From Paracoccus maritimus (GTDB lineage Bacteria > Pseudomonadota > Alphaproteobacteria > Rhodobacterales > Rhodobacteraceae): DNA of 64,000 bases. The first letter of the stretch is position 1; each line of letters opens with the position of its first letter. Of the stretch, positions 28,513 through 37,818 are shown piece after piece. The translations under genes and the position numbers were made by a program. The stretch is from assembly GCF_025195095.1 (NCBI RefSeq), contig NZ_JANAVZ010000002.1:434001-498000 (forward strand). The letters run 5' to 3'. A model generated the notes under the pieces. It worked only from the letters and a program-made list of their open reading frames with translations. It was not told the DNA's origin and searched no databases.

Positions 28513-29826
28513 ATGCTGCCACGTCGCACGGATTTTCCACAGGATTTCGTCTTCGGCGCCGCAACCGCCGCCTATCAGATCGAAGGTTCCCGGTTCGGGG
28601 GTGCGGGTCCGTCGCACTGGGACAGCTTCGCCGCGACGCCGGGAAACATCGAGGACCACAGCAGCGGCGCGACCGCCTGCGATCACTATCACCTTTGGCA
28701 AACCGATCTGGATCTGGTCCGCGACGCTGGCTTCGACGCCTATCGCTTTTCGACCTCATGGGCGCGGATCATGCCGGACGGACGGCATCTCAATCCCGAA
28801 GGGCTGGATTTCTACGACCGTCTCGTGGACGGCATGCTGGCGCGTGGGCTGCAGCCGTTCCTGACGCTTTATCACTGGGATCTGCCCGCCGCGCTGGCCG
28901 ACCAGGGCGGCTGGCGGAACCGCGATATCGCGTCGTGGTTTGCGGATTATGCGCGCGCCGTTCACGAGCGGCTTGGTGATCGTGTCGCCAGCACCGCAAC
29001 CCTGAACGAACCGTGGTGCATCGCATGGCTGTCGCATTTCCTGGGCCATCACGCGCCCGGCCTGCGCGACATCCGCGCAGCCAGCCGCGCAATGCATCAT
29101 GTGCTGCTGGCCCACGGTACCGCGATGCAGGCTTTGCGCGCCGAGGGCGCGGGCAATCTGGGAATCGTCCTGAACTTCGAGACCGCCCATCCGGTCGATG
29201 ACAGCCCCAAGGCTGAAGATGCCGCAGCGATACAGGATGCGATCTACAATCAGTGGTTCATTCGCGCCCTCTGCGGTCAGGGTTATCCAAAGGCCGCGCT
29301 GAAGGGGATCGAACCGTATCTGCCGGATGGCTGGCAACAGGACATGGACCTGATCGCCACACCGTTGGACTGGCTGGGCGTCAATTACTACACGCGCAAG
29401 CTGCACGGCCCGGCGCCTGGGCTTTGGCCGGGCAATGAAGCGGCCGACGGTCCGCTGCCCAAGACCCAGATGGGCTGGGAAATCCGCCCCGAGGGCCTGT
29501 CCGAGTTCCTGATCCGGCTGTCGCGCGATCATGTCGTAAATCTGCCGATCCACGTTACCGAAAACGGCATGGCGCTGGCGGCGGGCGCCGACATCACCGA
29601 AGACGCAGCCCGGATCGACTTTATCGCCGGGCATCTGCGGGCGGCACGCGCGGCGCTGGACGCAGGGGTCAATCTGCGCAGCTTCTTCTATTGGTCGCTG
29701 TTGGACAACTACGAATGGGCCTTTGGCTATGGGCCGCGCTTTGGCCTTGTTCATGTGGATTACGACACGATGAAGCGGACGCCGAAGGCAAGCTGGCACG
29801 CAATCCGGGCCATGCTGACAGCCTGA
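28513..29826 (+). CDS. GH1 family beta-glucosidase
   Basis: Hydrolyses beta-glucosides, probably cellobiose or related disaccharides, in the cytoplasm. The 437-residue product is a full GH1 barrel: FVFGAATAAYQIEGS at the N-terminus, acid/base Glu166 in TLNEPWC, nucleophile Glu350 in HVTENGMAL, and FFYWSLLDNYEWAFGY near the end, with WE/W sugar contacts. The ATG at 28513 has GGAGGG 5 bp upstream and fits the family; there is no signal peptide. No sugar transporter or regulator lies nearby. It is divergent from the MetX-like pseudogene and converges on the GMC oxidoreductase, with a shared hairpin over both stop codons. Confidence 0.93.
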   Translation: MLPRRTDFPQDFVFGAATAAYQIEGSRFGGAGPSHWDSFAATPGNIEDHSSGATACDHYHLWQTDLDLVRDAGFDAYRFSTSWARIMPDGRHLNPEGLDFYDRLVDGMLARGLQPFLTLYHWDLPAALADQGGWRNRDIASWFADYARAVHERLGDRVASTATLNEPWCIAWLSHFLGHHAPGLRDIRAASRAMHHVLLAHGTAMQALRAEGAGNLGIVLNFETAHPVDDSPKAEDAAAIQDAIYNQWFIRALCGQGYPKAALKGIEPYLPDGWQQDMDLIATPLDWLGVNYYTRKLHGPAPGLWPGNEAADGPLPKTQMGWEIRPEGLSEFLIRLSRDHVVNLPIHVTENGMALAAGADITEDAARIDFIAGHLRAARAALDAGVNLRSFFYWSLLDNYEWAFGYGPRFGLVHVDYDTMKRTPKASWHAIRAMLTA

Positions 29827-29844
29827 TCGGCACAGGCCGATCAG
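29823..29844. terminator. Bidirectional hairpin covering two convergent stop codons
   Basis: CTGATCGGC, loop ACAG, GCCGATCAG is a perfect 9-bp stem. The beta-glucosidase TGA (29824-29826) is in the left arm and the GMC oxidoreductase stop (29841-29843 read on the minus strand) in the right arm. No T-run follows on either side, so termination efficiency is uncertain. Confidence 0.45.
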
Positions 29845-31451
29845 CCGCGCCGCGCGGCGGCCAGGATCAGGTCCGACGCCTTTTCGGCGATCATCGTGAC
29901 GGGCGCATGGGTGTTGCCCGAGATGATCGACGGCATGATCCCGGCATCCGCGATGCGCAATCCGTCGATCCCGTTGACGCGCAGTTGCGGATCGACCACC
30001 GCGCCCGCGTCCTGTCCCATGCGCGTTGTGCCGACAGGGTGGAAGATGGTGGTGCCGACATCGCCCGCAGCATGGGCAAGCTCCGCGTCCGATTGCAGAT
30101 CTGCGCCGGGCTTCATTTCTTGCGGGTTGAACGACGCCATCCGGCGCGTCTGCATCAGCCGCCGCGCGTGGCGCAGGCTTTCGACGGCCACCCGTCGATC
30201 TCCTTCTGTCGAAAGATAGCACGGCGCGATGGCAGGCGCGGCACCCGGATCGGATGAGGTGACGTGACTGTGCCCGGTGCTTTCGGGGCGCAGATTGCAC
30301 ACCGAGATGGTCAGTGCCGGAAAATCATGCAGCGGGTCACCGAATTTTTCCAGCGACAAAGGCTGGACATGATATTCGATATTCGCCGTTTCGAACGCGT
30401 CGGAAGATTTCGCGAAGATCCCCAACTGGCTGGGCGCCATCGACATCGGACCCGACCGGCGCAGCGCATATTCCAGCGCAATTCCGGCCTTGCCCCAGAT
30501 GGTTCTGGCCCTGTCGTTCAGCGTCCGCGCCCCGCTGATGCGGAAGACGGTGCGCAGTTGCAGGTGATCCTGCAGGTTTTCACCGACGCCCGGCACATCC
30601 AGGACGGTCGGGATCCCCAGATCGGCAAGGCGCTGCGCCTGACCGATCCCGCTGAGTTCAAGGATCGCGGGCGAATTGATCGCACCGGCAGCCAGCACAA
30701 TCTCCGAGCCGGTACGCGCGTGCCAGCTTTGTCCGCCTTGCGAGAAGATCACGCCGGTCGCACGCCGTCCCTCGAATGTCAGTCGGCTGACCTGGGCGTT
30801 GGTCTGGATACGCAGATTGGCACGGCGTCTGGCCGGATCGAGAAATGCCTTGCGCGCGTTCCAGCGCCAGCCTGCGCGTTGGGTGACCGGAAAATAACCC
30901 ACGCCTTCGTTGTCACCGCAGTTGAAGTCGGTGCAGGCGGGCAGGCCCAGTTCCTGCGCGGCCTCGGCCACGGCGTCAAGGATCGGCCAGCTCAGCCGCT
31001 GTCGTTCAACTCTCAACTCGCCCTGGTCGCCGTGCAGATCGCTGCCGGGTTCGTAGTGCCGTTCCGATTTGCGGAAATAGGGCAACACATCGTGCCAGCC
31101 CCATCCTGCATTGCCCATCTGTCGCCAGCGGTCGTAATCCGCCGCCTGCCCGCGCATGTAGATCATGCCGTTGATCGAGGAACAGCCGCCCAGCACCCGC
31201 CCGCGCGGATAGTTCAGACGACGCCCGTTCAGGCCGGGCTCGGGCTGGGTCTGGTAACACCAGTCCAGCGTCGGATCGCCCATGGCATAAAGATAGCCGA
31301 CGGGAACATGCACCCACAGCCGATTGTCGCTGCCGCCGGCTTCCAGCAGCAGGACCCGATTCTTCGGATCGGCCGACAGCCGGTTGGCCAACACGCACCC
31401 GGCCGACCCCGCGCCGACAATGATGTAATCATACTCGCCGAAATCGTGCAT
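29841..31451 (-). CDS. GMC family FAD oxidoreductase (choline dehydrogenase-like)
   Basis: A 536-residue flavoprotein of the glucose-methanol-choline family, oxidising an alcohol and passing electrons to the respiratory chain. FAD binding is DYIIVGAGSAGCVLANRL at residues 8-25; the GMC signatures are YPRGRVLGGCSSINGMIYMRG and GAINSPAILELSGIG; the catalytic His lies in SGNTHAPVTMIAEKASD, with FHPVGTTRMG before it. It is closer to BetA-like alcohol dehydrogenases than to aryl-alcohol oxidases, but no bet genes (betB, betI) are adjacent, so choline is not assumed. It lies 78 bp downstream of putA on the same strand. Confidence 0.88.
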   Translation of the reverse strand: MHDFGEYDYIIVGAGSAGCVLANRLSADPKNRVLLLEAGGSDNRLWVHVPVGYLYAMGDPTLDWCYQTQPEPGLNGRRLNYPRGRVLGGCSSINGMIYMRGQAADYDRWRQMGNAGWGWHDVLPYFRKSERHYEPGSDLHGDQGELRVERQRLSWPILDAVAEAAQELGLPACTDFNCGDNEGVGYFPVTQRAGWRWNARKAFLDPARRRANLRIQTNAQVSRLTFEGRRATGVIFSQGGQSWHARTGSEIVLAAGAINSPAILELSGIGQAQRLADLGIPTVLDVPGVGENLQDHLQLRTVFRISGARTLNDRARTIWGKAGIALEYALRRSGPMSMAPSQLGIFAKSSDAFETANIEYHVQPLSLEKFGDPLHDFPALTISVCNLRPESTGHSHVTSSDPGAAPAIAPCYLSTEGDRRVAVESLRHARRLMQTRRMASFNPQEMKPGADLQSDAELAHAAGDVGTTIFHPVGTTRMGQDAGAVVDPQLRVNGIDGLRIADAGIMPSIISGNTHAPVTMIAEKASDLILAAARRG

Positions 31452-31492
31452 CCTGCCCCCGAAATCCTGATGGAAAGCTATGGCAGGATGCG

Positions 31493-31521
31493 GCGGGGCA
31501 CCAGTGGCGCGCCCCGCTTTT
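31493..31521. terminator. Hairpin between putA and the GMC gene
   Basis: GCGGGGC (31493-31499) pairs with GCCCCGC (31511-31517), loop 11 bp with partial inner pairing. It begins 12 bp beyond the putA stop. TTTT follows on the plus strand only; on the putA strand there is no T-run, so it may attenuate rather than end transcription. Confidence 0.35.
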
Positions 31522-31529
31522 CCGTCATG

Positions 31530-34500
31530 TCATTCCGCCGCGGCCAGCAGAGAGGCGTTGCCCCCCGATGCCGTCGTGTCGATGCAGAGGTGGCGTTCAA
31601 GGATCGCATAGGACGCCAGCTCGGCCGAACAGACCAGCGGGACGATTATTCCGTCGCGCGCGGCCAGCGCCTGCCGATAGTGGCGGGCCTGTTCCTCGGG
31701 GCCGTCAAACGCGACCACGGCCATGCCGGACAGCGATTTCAACGCATTGGCGTCCAGATGCCCGCCCACCACGACCGCCGCGCATCCCTGCGACGCGGCA
31801 ATGGCTGCCTGTTCCTCCGCATTCGGACCAAGACACAGGACGGTGCCGCGGGAATGGGTGGTCAGGCGGTTCGATTCCCCGGTCGGTCCGGGCAGGACGA
31901 CCGTCTCGCGCGGCGTCGCGGTATCGGTCAGCGCGCCGTCCAGATCTTTCTGGATCCGAACGGGGTCGGCCTCGTCGCCGGCCACGGACGGCTTGCGCGA
32001 GATCTGGGCCGCGCGGAAACGCGGGACATAATGCGGCCCGCCGGCCTTGGGTCCGGTCCCCGACAACCCTTCGCCGCCGAAAGGCTGGCTGCCGACGATG
32101 GCGCCGATCTGGTTGCGGTTCACATACAGGTTGCCGACATTCAGACGGCTGTCGACATGCTGCACCCGGTCGTCGATCCGCGTGTGCAGCCCGAAGGTCA
32201 ACCCATAGCCCGAGGCATTGACTGCCCCCAGAACCCGATCCAGGTCGCTTGCGTCGAACCGCGCGACATGCAGAACAGGACCGAAGATTTCCTTTTCGAT
32301 GTCTTCGACCCCGTTCACACGGATGGTTACAGGCGCGACATAGTGACCGCGTCCCGGCGTCTTCAGCCGGTGCAGGATGCGCCCATCGCTGCGTGCCTTG
32401 GCAATGTGATCCTCGATCCCCTGCTTGGCCGCGGACGAAATCACCGGGCCGACATCTGTTTCCAGATGCCACGGATCGCCCATCCGCAATTCATCCATCG
32501 CCCCATGCAGCATTTCCAGAATCTTGTCCTCGACATCCTGCTGAACATAGAGGACGCGCAGCGCCGAGCAACGCTGCCCCGCCGACTGGAACGAACTGGC
32601 CAGGATGTCGCGCACGGCCTGTTCGGGCAGCGCCGTCGAATCGACGATCATTGCGTTCAGCCCGCCGGTCTCTGCGATCAGCGGCGCATCCGGCGACAGG
32701 TTTTCGGCCATCGCCCGGTTGATTGCCTGCGCCGTCGGCAGCGATCCGGTAAAACACACGCCAGACACGCGTGCATCGCTGGACAGTGCGGTGCCGACCA
32801 CACGCCCCTCGCCCGGCAGCAATTGCAAGGCGTGACGCGGCACCCCTGCGTCGTGCAGCAGTTGCGTGGCCCGCCACGCGATCAGGCTGGTGGTTTCGGC
32901 CGGCTTTGCCAGTACGCCGTTGCCCGCAGCCAGAGCCGCGGCGATCTGGCCGGTAAAGATCGCCAAGGGAAAGTTCCAGGGTGAAATGCAGGTAAACACC
33001 CCGCGCGGCGCGTCTGCGGTGGCGAAATTCGCGTAATACCGCAGGAAATCCACCGCCTCGCGCAGTTCGGCCACGGCGTCGAACATCGACTTGCCCGCTT
33101 CGCGACCGATCAGGGCGAACAATTCGCCATAATGTTCCTCGTAAAGATCGGCGGCGCGGCGCAACACCTCGGCCCGGCGCTCGGGCGCGTCCTGCCAGGG
33201 TCCGGCGGCGTCCAGCGCAGCGTCGATATCCTGCGGCGAGGCATAACCCACCTGCCCCACCCGATCGTTCGGGCGCGCAGGGTTTACCTGGTCGATCGTC
33301 TCGCGGTCCGCGCCGTCACGGTCCGCAGCCAACAGCGGGCCGCCCTGCCACCGGTGGTCCGCCCATGGCGCACGCGCCTGTTCGATCTGCGCCAGCTCCA
33401 GCGGATCGCGCAGATCGAAACCTTTCGAGTTCGCGCGGTCGGGTGCGAACAGCTTTTCCGGGCGAACCACGCCGCGGGCCGGGGTGCCGGCCACAGCCAG
33501 CCATTCGGCAAAGGGATCCGGCGCCACATCCTCGGGGCGGATATCCTCATCGACGATGCGGTTCACGAAGCTGGAATTCGCGCCGTTCTCCAACAGGCGG
33601 CGAACCAGATAGGCCAGCAGATCCTCGTGCGCGCCGACCGGCGCATAGATGCGGCAGCGGGTCTTGTGGCGCGTCTTGACGATGTCGTGCAGCGCCTCGC
33701 CCATGCCATGCAGACGCTGAAATTCGAAGTTCCGGTCATCGCCCGCCAATTCCAGGATCGCGGCGACGGAATGGGCGTTATGGGTGGCGAATTGCGGATA
33801 GATGCGCGGGCTGTCCAGCAGTTTCCGCGCACAGCAGATCCAGGCCACGTCGGTCGCGGGCTTGTGGGTCCAGACCGGGAAGCCGGGCAGCCCCTCGACC
33901 TGATAACGCTTGACCTCGGTATCCCAATAGGCGCCCTTTACCAGCCGGACCATAAGCTTGCGGTCCAGTCGCTCGGCCAATGCATCAAGCCAGTCGATGG
34001 TCGCGCTGGCGCGCTTGCCATAGGCTTGGACGACAACGCCGAAGCCGTCCCATCCGGCCAGGGAAGGATCGGACAGAACCGCCTGAATGACGTCAAGCGA
34101 GATGTCCAGCCGGTCCGCTTCTTCTGCGTCGATATTCAGCCCCATCCCGGCATCTTTCGCCATCCGGCACAGGCGCAGCGCCACCGGCACCAGCTCGGCC
34201 ATCACGCGGTCCCGCTGGGTTTCCTCGTATCGCGGATGCAGCGCCGACAACTTGATCGAGATGCCGGGATTGTCGCGGATATCGCCCTTGTTCGCCTCGC
34301 TGGCCAGTGCCTTGATCGCGCCCTCATAAGCGGCCTGATAGGCGCGGGCGTCCTTTTCGGTCCGCGCTGCCTCGCCAAGCATGTCGTAGCTGTAGGTATA
34401 TCCCTGCTCGACCCGTTCGCGACCCCGCTTGATGGCGGATTTCACCGTCTCGCCCAGTACGAATTGCTGACCCATCTCGCGCATCGCGCGGTGAACGGCG

Positions 34501-34973
34501 GTGCGGATCACGGGCTCGCCCAGGCGGCGGATCGCATTGCGCAGATGGCCTGCGATCCCCGGCGACTGATCGTCGCGCAGCACCCTGCCCGTCAGCATCA
34601 GCGCCCAGGTCGAGGCGTTGACCAGCGACGAGGACGACTTGCCCATGTGCTGCCCCCATTCGGACGGCGCGATCTTGTCCTCGATCAGTTCGTCCATGGT
34701 CTCGGCGTCGGGCACGCGCAGCAGGGCCTCGGCCAGACACATCAGCGCCACGCCCTCTTCGGTCGAAAGACCGTATTCGGCCAGAAACACTTCCATCATG
34801 CCCGGTTTGCGGTCGGACCTGATCGCGCGGACCAGATCGGCGGCACTGGCAGCGATGCGGATGCGGGCAGATTCATCGGGGGCAAGGTCGCGCATCAATC
34901 CGGCGATCAGCTGTTCTTCGTCGCCCAGATGCAATTCGCGGATCGTCTGACGGATGTGGTCAAGTTGGATCAT
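31530..34973 (-). CDS. putA: Bifunctional proline dehydrogenase / L-glutamate gamma-semialdehyde dehydrogenase PutA
   Basis: Converts proline to glutamate in two channelled steps, feeding electrons to the quinone pool. The 1147-residue protein lacks the N-terminal ribbon-helix-helix of trifunctional PutA, so it does not repress its own gene. Domains: arm (1-140), FAD proline dehydrogenase barrel (about 150-470; GISIKLSALHPRYE, VRLVKGAYWDTEVKR, FATHNAHSVAAI), NAD-dependent aldehyde dehydrogenase (about 530-1000; ISPWNFPLAIFTGQ, AETGGLNAMIVDS, catalytic Cys802 in GQRCSALRV), and the C-terminal Rossmann-like domain of type B PutAs (VLPGPTGESNRL). A PutR-type Lrp regulator would be expected upstream; instead the divergent small membrane protein starts 109 bp away. 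Confidence 0.97.
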   Translation of the reverse strand: MIQLDHIRQTIRELHLGDEEQLIAGLMRDLAPDESARIRIAASAADLVRAIRSDRKPGMMEVFLAEYGLSTEEGVALMCLAEALLRVPDAETMDELIEDKIAPSEWGQHMGKSSSSLVNASTWALMLTGRVLRDDQSPGIAGHLRNAIRRLGEPVIRTAVHRAMREMGQQFVLGETVKSAIKRGRERVEQGYTYSYDMLGEAARTEKDARAYQAAYEGAIKALASEANKGDIRDNPGISIKLSALHPRYEETQRDRVMAELVPVALRLCRMAKDAGMGLNIDAEEADRLDISLDVIQAVLSDPSLAGWDGFGVVVQAYGKRASATIDWLDALAERLDRKLMVRLVKGAYWDTEVKRYQVEGLPGFPVWTHKPATDVAWICCARKLLDSPRIYPQFATHNAHSVAAILELAGDDRNFEFQRLHGMGEALHDIVKTRHKTRCRIYAPVGAHEDLLAYLVRRLLENGANSSFVNRIVDEDIRPEDVAPDPFAEWLAVAGTPARGVVRPEKLFAPDRANSKGFDLRDPLELAQIEQARAPWADHRWQGGPLLAADRDGADRETIDQVNPARPNDRVGQVGYASPQDIDAALDAAGPWQDAPERRAEVLRRAADLYEEHYGELFALIGREAGKSMFDAVAELREAVDFLRYYANFATADAPRGVFTCISPWNFPLAIFTGQIAAALAAGNGVLAKPAETTSLIAWRATQLLHDAGVPRHALQLLPGEGRVVGTALSSDARVSGVCFTGSLPTAQAINRAMAENLSPDAPLIAETGGLNAMIVDSTALPEQAVRDILASSFQSAGQRCSALRVLYVQQDVEDKILEMLHGAMDELRMGDPWHLETDVGPVISSAAKQGIEDHIAKARSDGRILHRLKTPGRGHYVAPVTIRVNGVEDIEKEIFGPVLHVARFDASDLDRVLGAVNASGYGLTFGLHTRIDDRVQHVDSRLNVGNLYVNRNQIGAIVGSQPFGGEGLSGTGPKAGGPHYVPRFRAAQISRKPSVAGDEADPVRIQKDLDGALTDTATPRETVVLPGPTGESNRLTTHSRGTVLCLGPNAEEQAAIAASQGCAAVVVGGHLDANALKSLSGMAVVAFDGPEEQARHYRQALAARDGIIVPLVCSAELASYAILERHLCIDTTASGGNASLLAAAE

Positions 34974-35082
34974 GTCGCCTTCCTCTCAGTACCCTGCCCG
35001 CGCAGCACCGCGAATCGCCGGGCGGTTGCGCGCAATTTCCCCACGGTCTATCTGCTGGCAGGAAAGATCAACAGAGGCAGCC

Positions 35083-35247
35083 ATGATCATAATAGCAGCG
35101 CTTCTTCTTGGCGCAGTCCTTGGCTGGCGTCGCGCGGGGCAACTGGGCGGCGACATCCGCGACCGGTTGCAATACGCTGCAGGCTTCGCGATGGCCCTTG
35201 GTGTCGTGGGCGTCCTGATCACCGTCATCATAGACCGGATGATCTGA
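35083..35247 (+). CDS. Small two-span membrane protein (54 residues)
   Basis: Starts MIIIAALLLGAVLGWRRAG at an ATG preceded by AGAGGCAG. It has two hydrophobic segments (residues 1-14 and about 32-49, FAMALGVVGVLITVII) joined by a polar loop RRAGQLGGDIRDRLQYA. Its TGA overlaps the ATG of the VWA protein as TGATG, which supports expression and coupling. It resembles small hypothetical proteins that sit before CoxE-like VWA genes in Rhodobacterales, but I cannot name a family. It is divergent from putA. Confidence 0.7.
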   Translation: MIIIAALLLGAVLGWRRAGQLGGDIRDRLQYAAGFAMALGVVGVLITVIIDRMI

Positions 35248-36428
35248 TGTTCGTGCCGTTCCTCGACGCGCTTCGGCGAAACGGGGTGCCGGTTTCGCTG
35301 CGGGAATGGCTGGACCTGATGGCCGGCATGCGCGTCGGTCTAACCGGATGGACGGTCGACGGTTTCTATCACTTCGCCCGTCTGGTTCTGGTGAAGGACG
35401 AACGTCATCTGGACCGCTTCGACCGCGCCTTTTCTGAAAGCTTCGCAGGACTTGAAACGATCCCGGTCGAGGCGCTGGTCCATGAACAGGCCATCCCGAG
35501 GGAATGGTTGAAAAAATTGGCCGAAAAGCTGCTCAGCGATGACGAGCGCGCGCAGATCGAGGGCAGCGGCAGTTTCGAGAAGCTGATGGAGAAGCTGCGC
35601 GAACGTCTGGCCGAACAGCAGGGTCGTCATCAGGGCGGCAACAAGTGGATCGGCACGGCGGGAACCTCGCCCTTCGGGGCCTATGGATACAATCCCGAGG
35701 GCGTGCGGATCGGGCAAGACACAAGCCGCCACCGCCGCGCCGTCAAGGTCTGGGACAAACGAGAGTTTCGCGATTTCGACGACAGCGTGGAATTGGGCAC
35801 CCGCAATATCAAGGTTGCGTTGAAGCGATTGCGGCAATGGGCGCGACACGGCGCCGAGGACGAATTGGACCTGCCCGCAACCATCCGTTCGACCGCCGAA
35901 CACGGCTATATCGACGTGAAGACCCGGCCGGAACGTCACAACGCCGTCAAGGTGGTGCTGTTTCTGGATGTGGGCGGCAGCATGGACGATCACACGCGGC
36001 TGGTGAACGAACTGTTCAGCGCGGCGCGCGCCGAGTTCAAGCACTTGCAGTTCTTCTATTTCCACAACTGTCTCTATGATGGCGTGTGGACCGACAACCG
36101 CCGCAGATGGGCCGAGCAGACCCCGACATGGGAGGTGCTGCACCGCTTTGGCAGCGATTACAAATGCATCTTCGTGGGCGACGCCTCGATGTCGCCCTAT
36201 GAAATCGTCGCACCGGGTGGTGCTAACGAACATTGGAACTCCGAAACCGGCGAGACCTGGCTGCGCCGCGCGTGCCGGACCTGGCCCGACCATGTCTGGC
36301 TGAACCCGGTCCCGCAAAAACACTGGCGCCATACGCAATCGATCGCCATGATCGGACAGATCTTTGAGAACCGGATGATGCCTTTGACGCTGGACGGGCT
36401 GACCCAGGCGATGAGAATACTGAGATGA
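35247..36428 (+). CDS. VWA domain protein, CoxE-like
   Basis: The 393-residue protein has an N-terminal helical region (MFVPFLDALRRNGVPVSLREW) typical of CoxE-like proteins and a C-terminal von Willebrand A domain. The metal-ion-dependent adhesion site is D241-V-G-G-S245 in FLDVGGSMDDH. The final part (WTDNRRRWAEQTPTWEVLH, VWLNPVPQKHWRHTQS) is conserved in the family. Such proteins usually work with a MoxR/CoxD AAA+ ATPase to insert metals or remodel enzymes; no ATPase gene is beside it. The start is fixed by the TGATG overlap with the small membrane protein; the stop overlaps the DedA gene as ATGA. Confidence 0.88.
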   Translation: MFVPFLDALRRNGVPVSLREWLDLMAGMRVGLTGWTVDGFYHFARLVLVKDERHLDRFDRAFSESFAGLETIPVEALVHEQAIPREWLKKLAEKLLSDDERAQIEGSGSFEKLMEKLRERLAEQQGRHQGGNKWIGTAGTSPFGAYGYNPEGVRIGQDTSRHRRAVKVWDKREFRDFDDSVELGTRNIKVALKRLRQWARHGAEDELDLPATIRSTAEHGYIDVKTRPERHNAVKVVLFLDVGGSMDDHTRLVNELFSAARAEFKHLQFFYFHNCLYDGVWTDNRRRWAEQTPTWEVLHRFGSDYKCIFVGDASMSPYEIVAPGGANEHWNSETGETWLRRACRTWPDHVWLNPVPQKHWRHTQSIAMIGQIFENRMMPLTLDGLTQAMRILR

Positions 36429-37009
36429 AAGCCGAATTGCTGGCCCTGTTGCCGCAATGGGGACCGTGGATCGTCGCGGTCTCGGCCTTCCTGTCTTGCA
36501 TGATGATCCCGGTTCCGACCTCGTTCCTGCTGCTGACGGCGGGGGCGTTGACGGGCACCGGCCATATGCAACTGCCAGAGTTGGTGATCGCCGCCGCCGT
36601 GGGAGGCACGCTGGGGGACACGACGGCATTCCTGCTTGCGCGGCGGATCGAGCCGCGGCTGCGCCGGATCGGGCGCCGTACGGCGCAAGCCATGGACCGG
36701 GCGCGCGGGCTGCTGGAACGGCGCGGCACGCTGGCGGTATTCCTGTCGCGCTGGCTTGTGACGCCATTGGGACCGCCGATGAACTATGTCGCCGGTGCAT
36801 CCGGCATTGCGCTGCCGCGTTTCGTCGCCGCATCGGTGGCCGGCGAAACGTTGTGGGCAGTCCTGCATCTGCTGGCCGGCCATGTGCTTGGACGGCAGGT
36901 TCACCGGACCGAATCGGCGGCGTTGAAGGCAGTGGCAATCGGAGCGGCGCTGGCGGCGCTGTTCTGGCTGATCCGGCGCGCGTGGCACCGAAGGGCCACG
37001 TCCTGCTAA
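36425..37009 (+). CDS. DedA family membrane protein (VTT domain)
   Basis: The 194-residue protein has the DedA/SNARE-associated core: PVPTSFLLLTAGALTG, GGTLGDTTAFLLARRIEP and FLSRWLVTPLGPPMNYVAGASG, followed by a terminal hydrophobic segment. The Arg in FLSRW and the Gly/Pro re-entrant loops are typical. DedA proteins act as lipid flippases (undecaprenyl-phosphate or phosphatidylethanolamine carriers); which lipid applies here is not visible. It is shorter than E. coli DedA (about 220). Its start overlaps the VWA gene stop by ATGA. Confidence 0.85.
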   Translation: MKAELLALLPQWGPWIVAVSAFLSCMMIPVPTSFLLLTAGALTGTGHMQLPELVIAAAVGGTLGDTTAFLLARRIEPRLRRIGRRTAQAMDRARGLLERRGTLAVFLSRWLVTPLGPPMNYVAGASGIALPRFVAASVAGETLWAVLHLLAGHVLGRQVHRTESAALKAVAIGAALAALFWLIRRAWHRRATSC

Positions 37010-37072
37010 TATCGCCCACAGGACGCGAAAGCATGATTGATCCCCACGCGCCGCCGCCCCACATATGACGAC

Positions 37073-37759
37073 ATGCTGAAACTGACGCCGATCCTGCTGC
37101 TTATCGCCTATCTTGCCGTCATGTGGTTCTTTTCCGCATGGCGCCTGAAGCAGGAACTGAACGAGAAATCGACGCCACTGAACCATCCACGCCTGTCGCC
37201 GATGCTGAAACGTCTGGGCGAGGCGATGGACCTGCCGCCGGTCAAGGCGCACATCTACGAGGTAGAGCCGGTCAACGGTCTTGCCGCACCCGACGGGCGG
37301 ATCTTCCTGACGCGTGGCTTCATCCGCAAGCTGGACGCCTGCGAGGTCACCCCCGAAGAACTTGCCAGCGTCATCGCGCATGAACTTGGCCATGTGGCCC
37401 ATGGCCACGCCCGGCGCCGGATGATAGATTTCGCGGGTCAGAATGCCATCCGGCTGGCCCTGGCCGGCATTCTGGGCCGGTTCCTGCCGGGATTCGGAAC
37501 GTGGATCGCGGGCATGGTCGCCAGCGCGGTTGCCGCCCGCCTGTCGCGCCAGGACGAATTCGAGGCGGACCGGTTCGCCAGCGCCCTGATGACCCGCGCG
37601 GGATTCGGGACCGAGCCTCAGAAATCCCTGTTTCGCAAGCTGGACGCCCTGTCCGGAAATCGCAGCGCAGGCGCGCCCGCATGGCTTCTGTCGCATCCGC
37701 CGACCGCGCGCCGGATCGCCGCCATCGAGGCGCACGAGCAGCGCTGGTCCGACCGCTGA
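37073..37759 (+). CDS. M48 family membrane-anchored zinc metallopeptidase
   Basis: The 228-residue protein has an N-terminal transmembrane anchor (LTPILLLIAYLAVMWFFSAW), then the M48 catalytic domain with the zinc motif HELGH at residues 103-107 (VIAHELGHVAHGHARRR), a second hydrophobic stretch and the third ligand Glu in RQDEFEADRFASALM. HPPTARRIAAIEA near the end is typical of the Oma1/LoiP type. The start at 37073 was chosen because the preceding in-frame residues (from 37037) are Arg/Pro-rich and atypical. It is 63 bp after the DedA gene in the same operon. A role in membrane-protein quality control is likely. Confidence 0.88.
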   Translation: MLKLTPILLLIAYLAVMWFFSAWRLKQELNEKSTPLNHPRLSPMLKRLGEAMDLPPVKAHIYEVEPVNGLAAPDGRIFLTRGFIRKLDACEVTPEELASVIAHELGHVAHGHARRRMIDFAGQNAIRLALAGILGRFLPGFGTWIAGMVASAVAARLSRQDEFEADRFASALMTRAGFGTEPQKSLFRKLDALSGNRSAGAPAWLLSHPPTARRIAAIEAHEQRWSDR

Positions 37760-37818
37760 TCGACGACTTGCCGACGCATGGATTTTTCCTAGACTGCTGC
37801 GCGTCAATGAGGAATTCG

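Noticed and set aside
29841..31451. Calling the GMC enzyme choline dehydrogenase BetA
   Set aside because: No betB, betI or choline transporter is adjacent, and GMC subfamilies cannot be told apart safely by eye.
33132..36428. Very long open frame running antisense through putA into the VWA gene
   Set aside because: The first part is a GC-rich shadow of putA; real coding begins at 35247, shown by the TGATG overlap and the VWA domain start.
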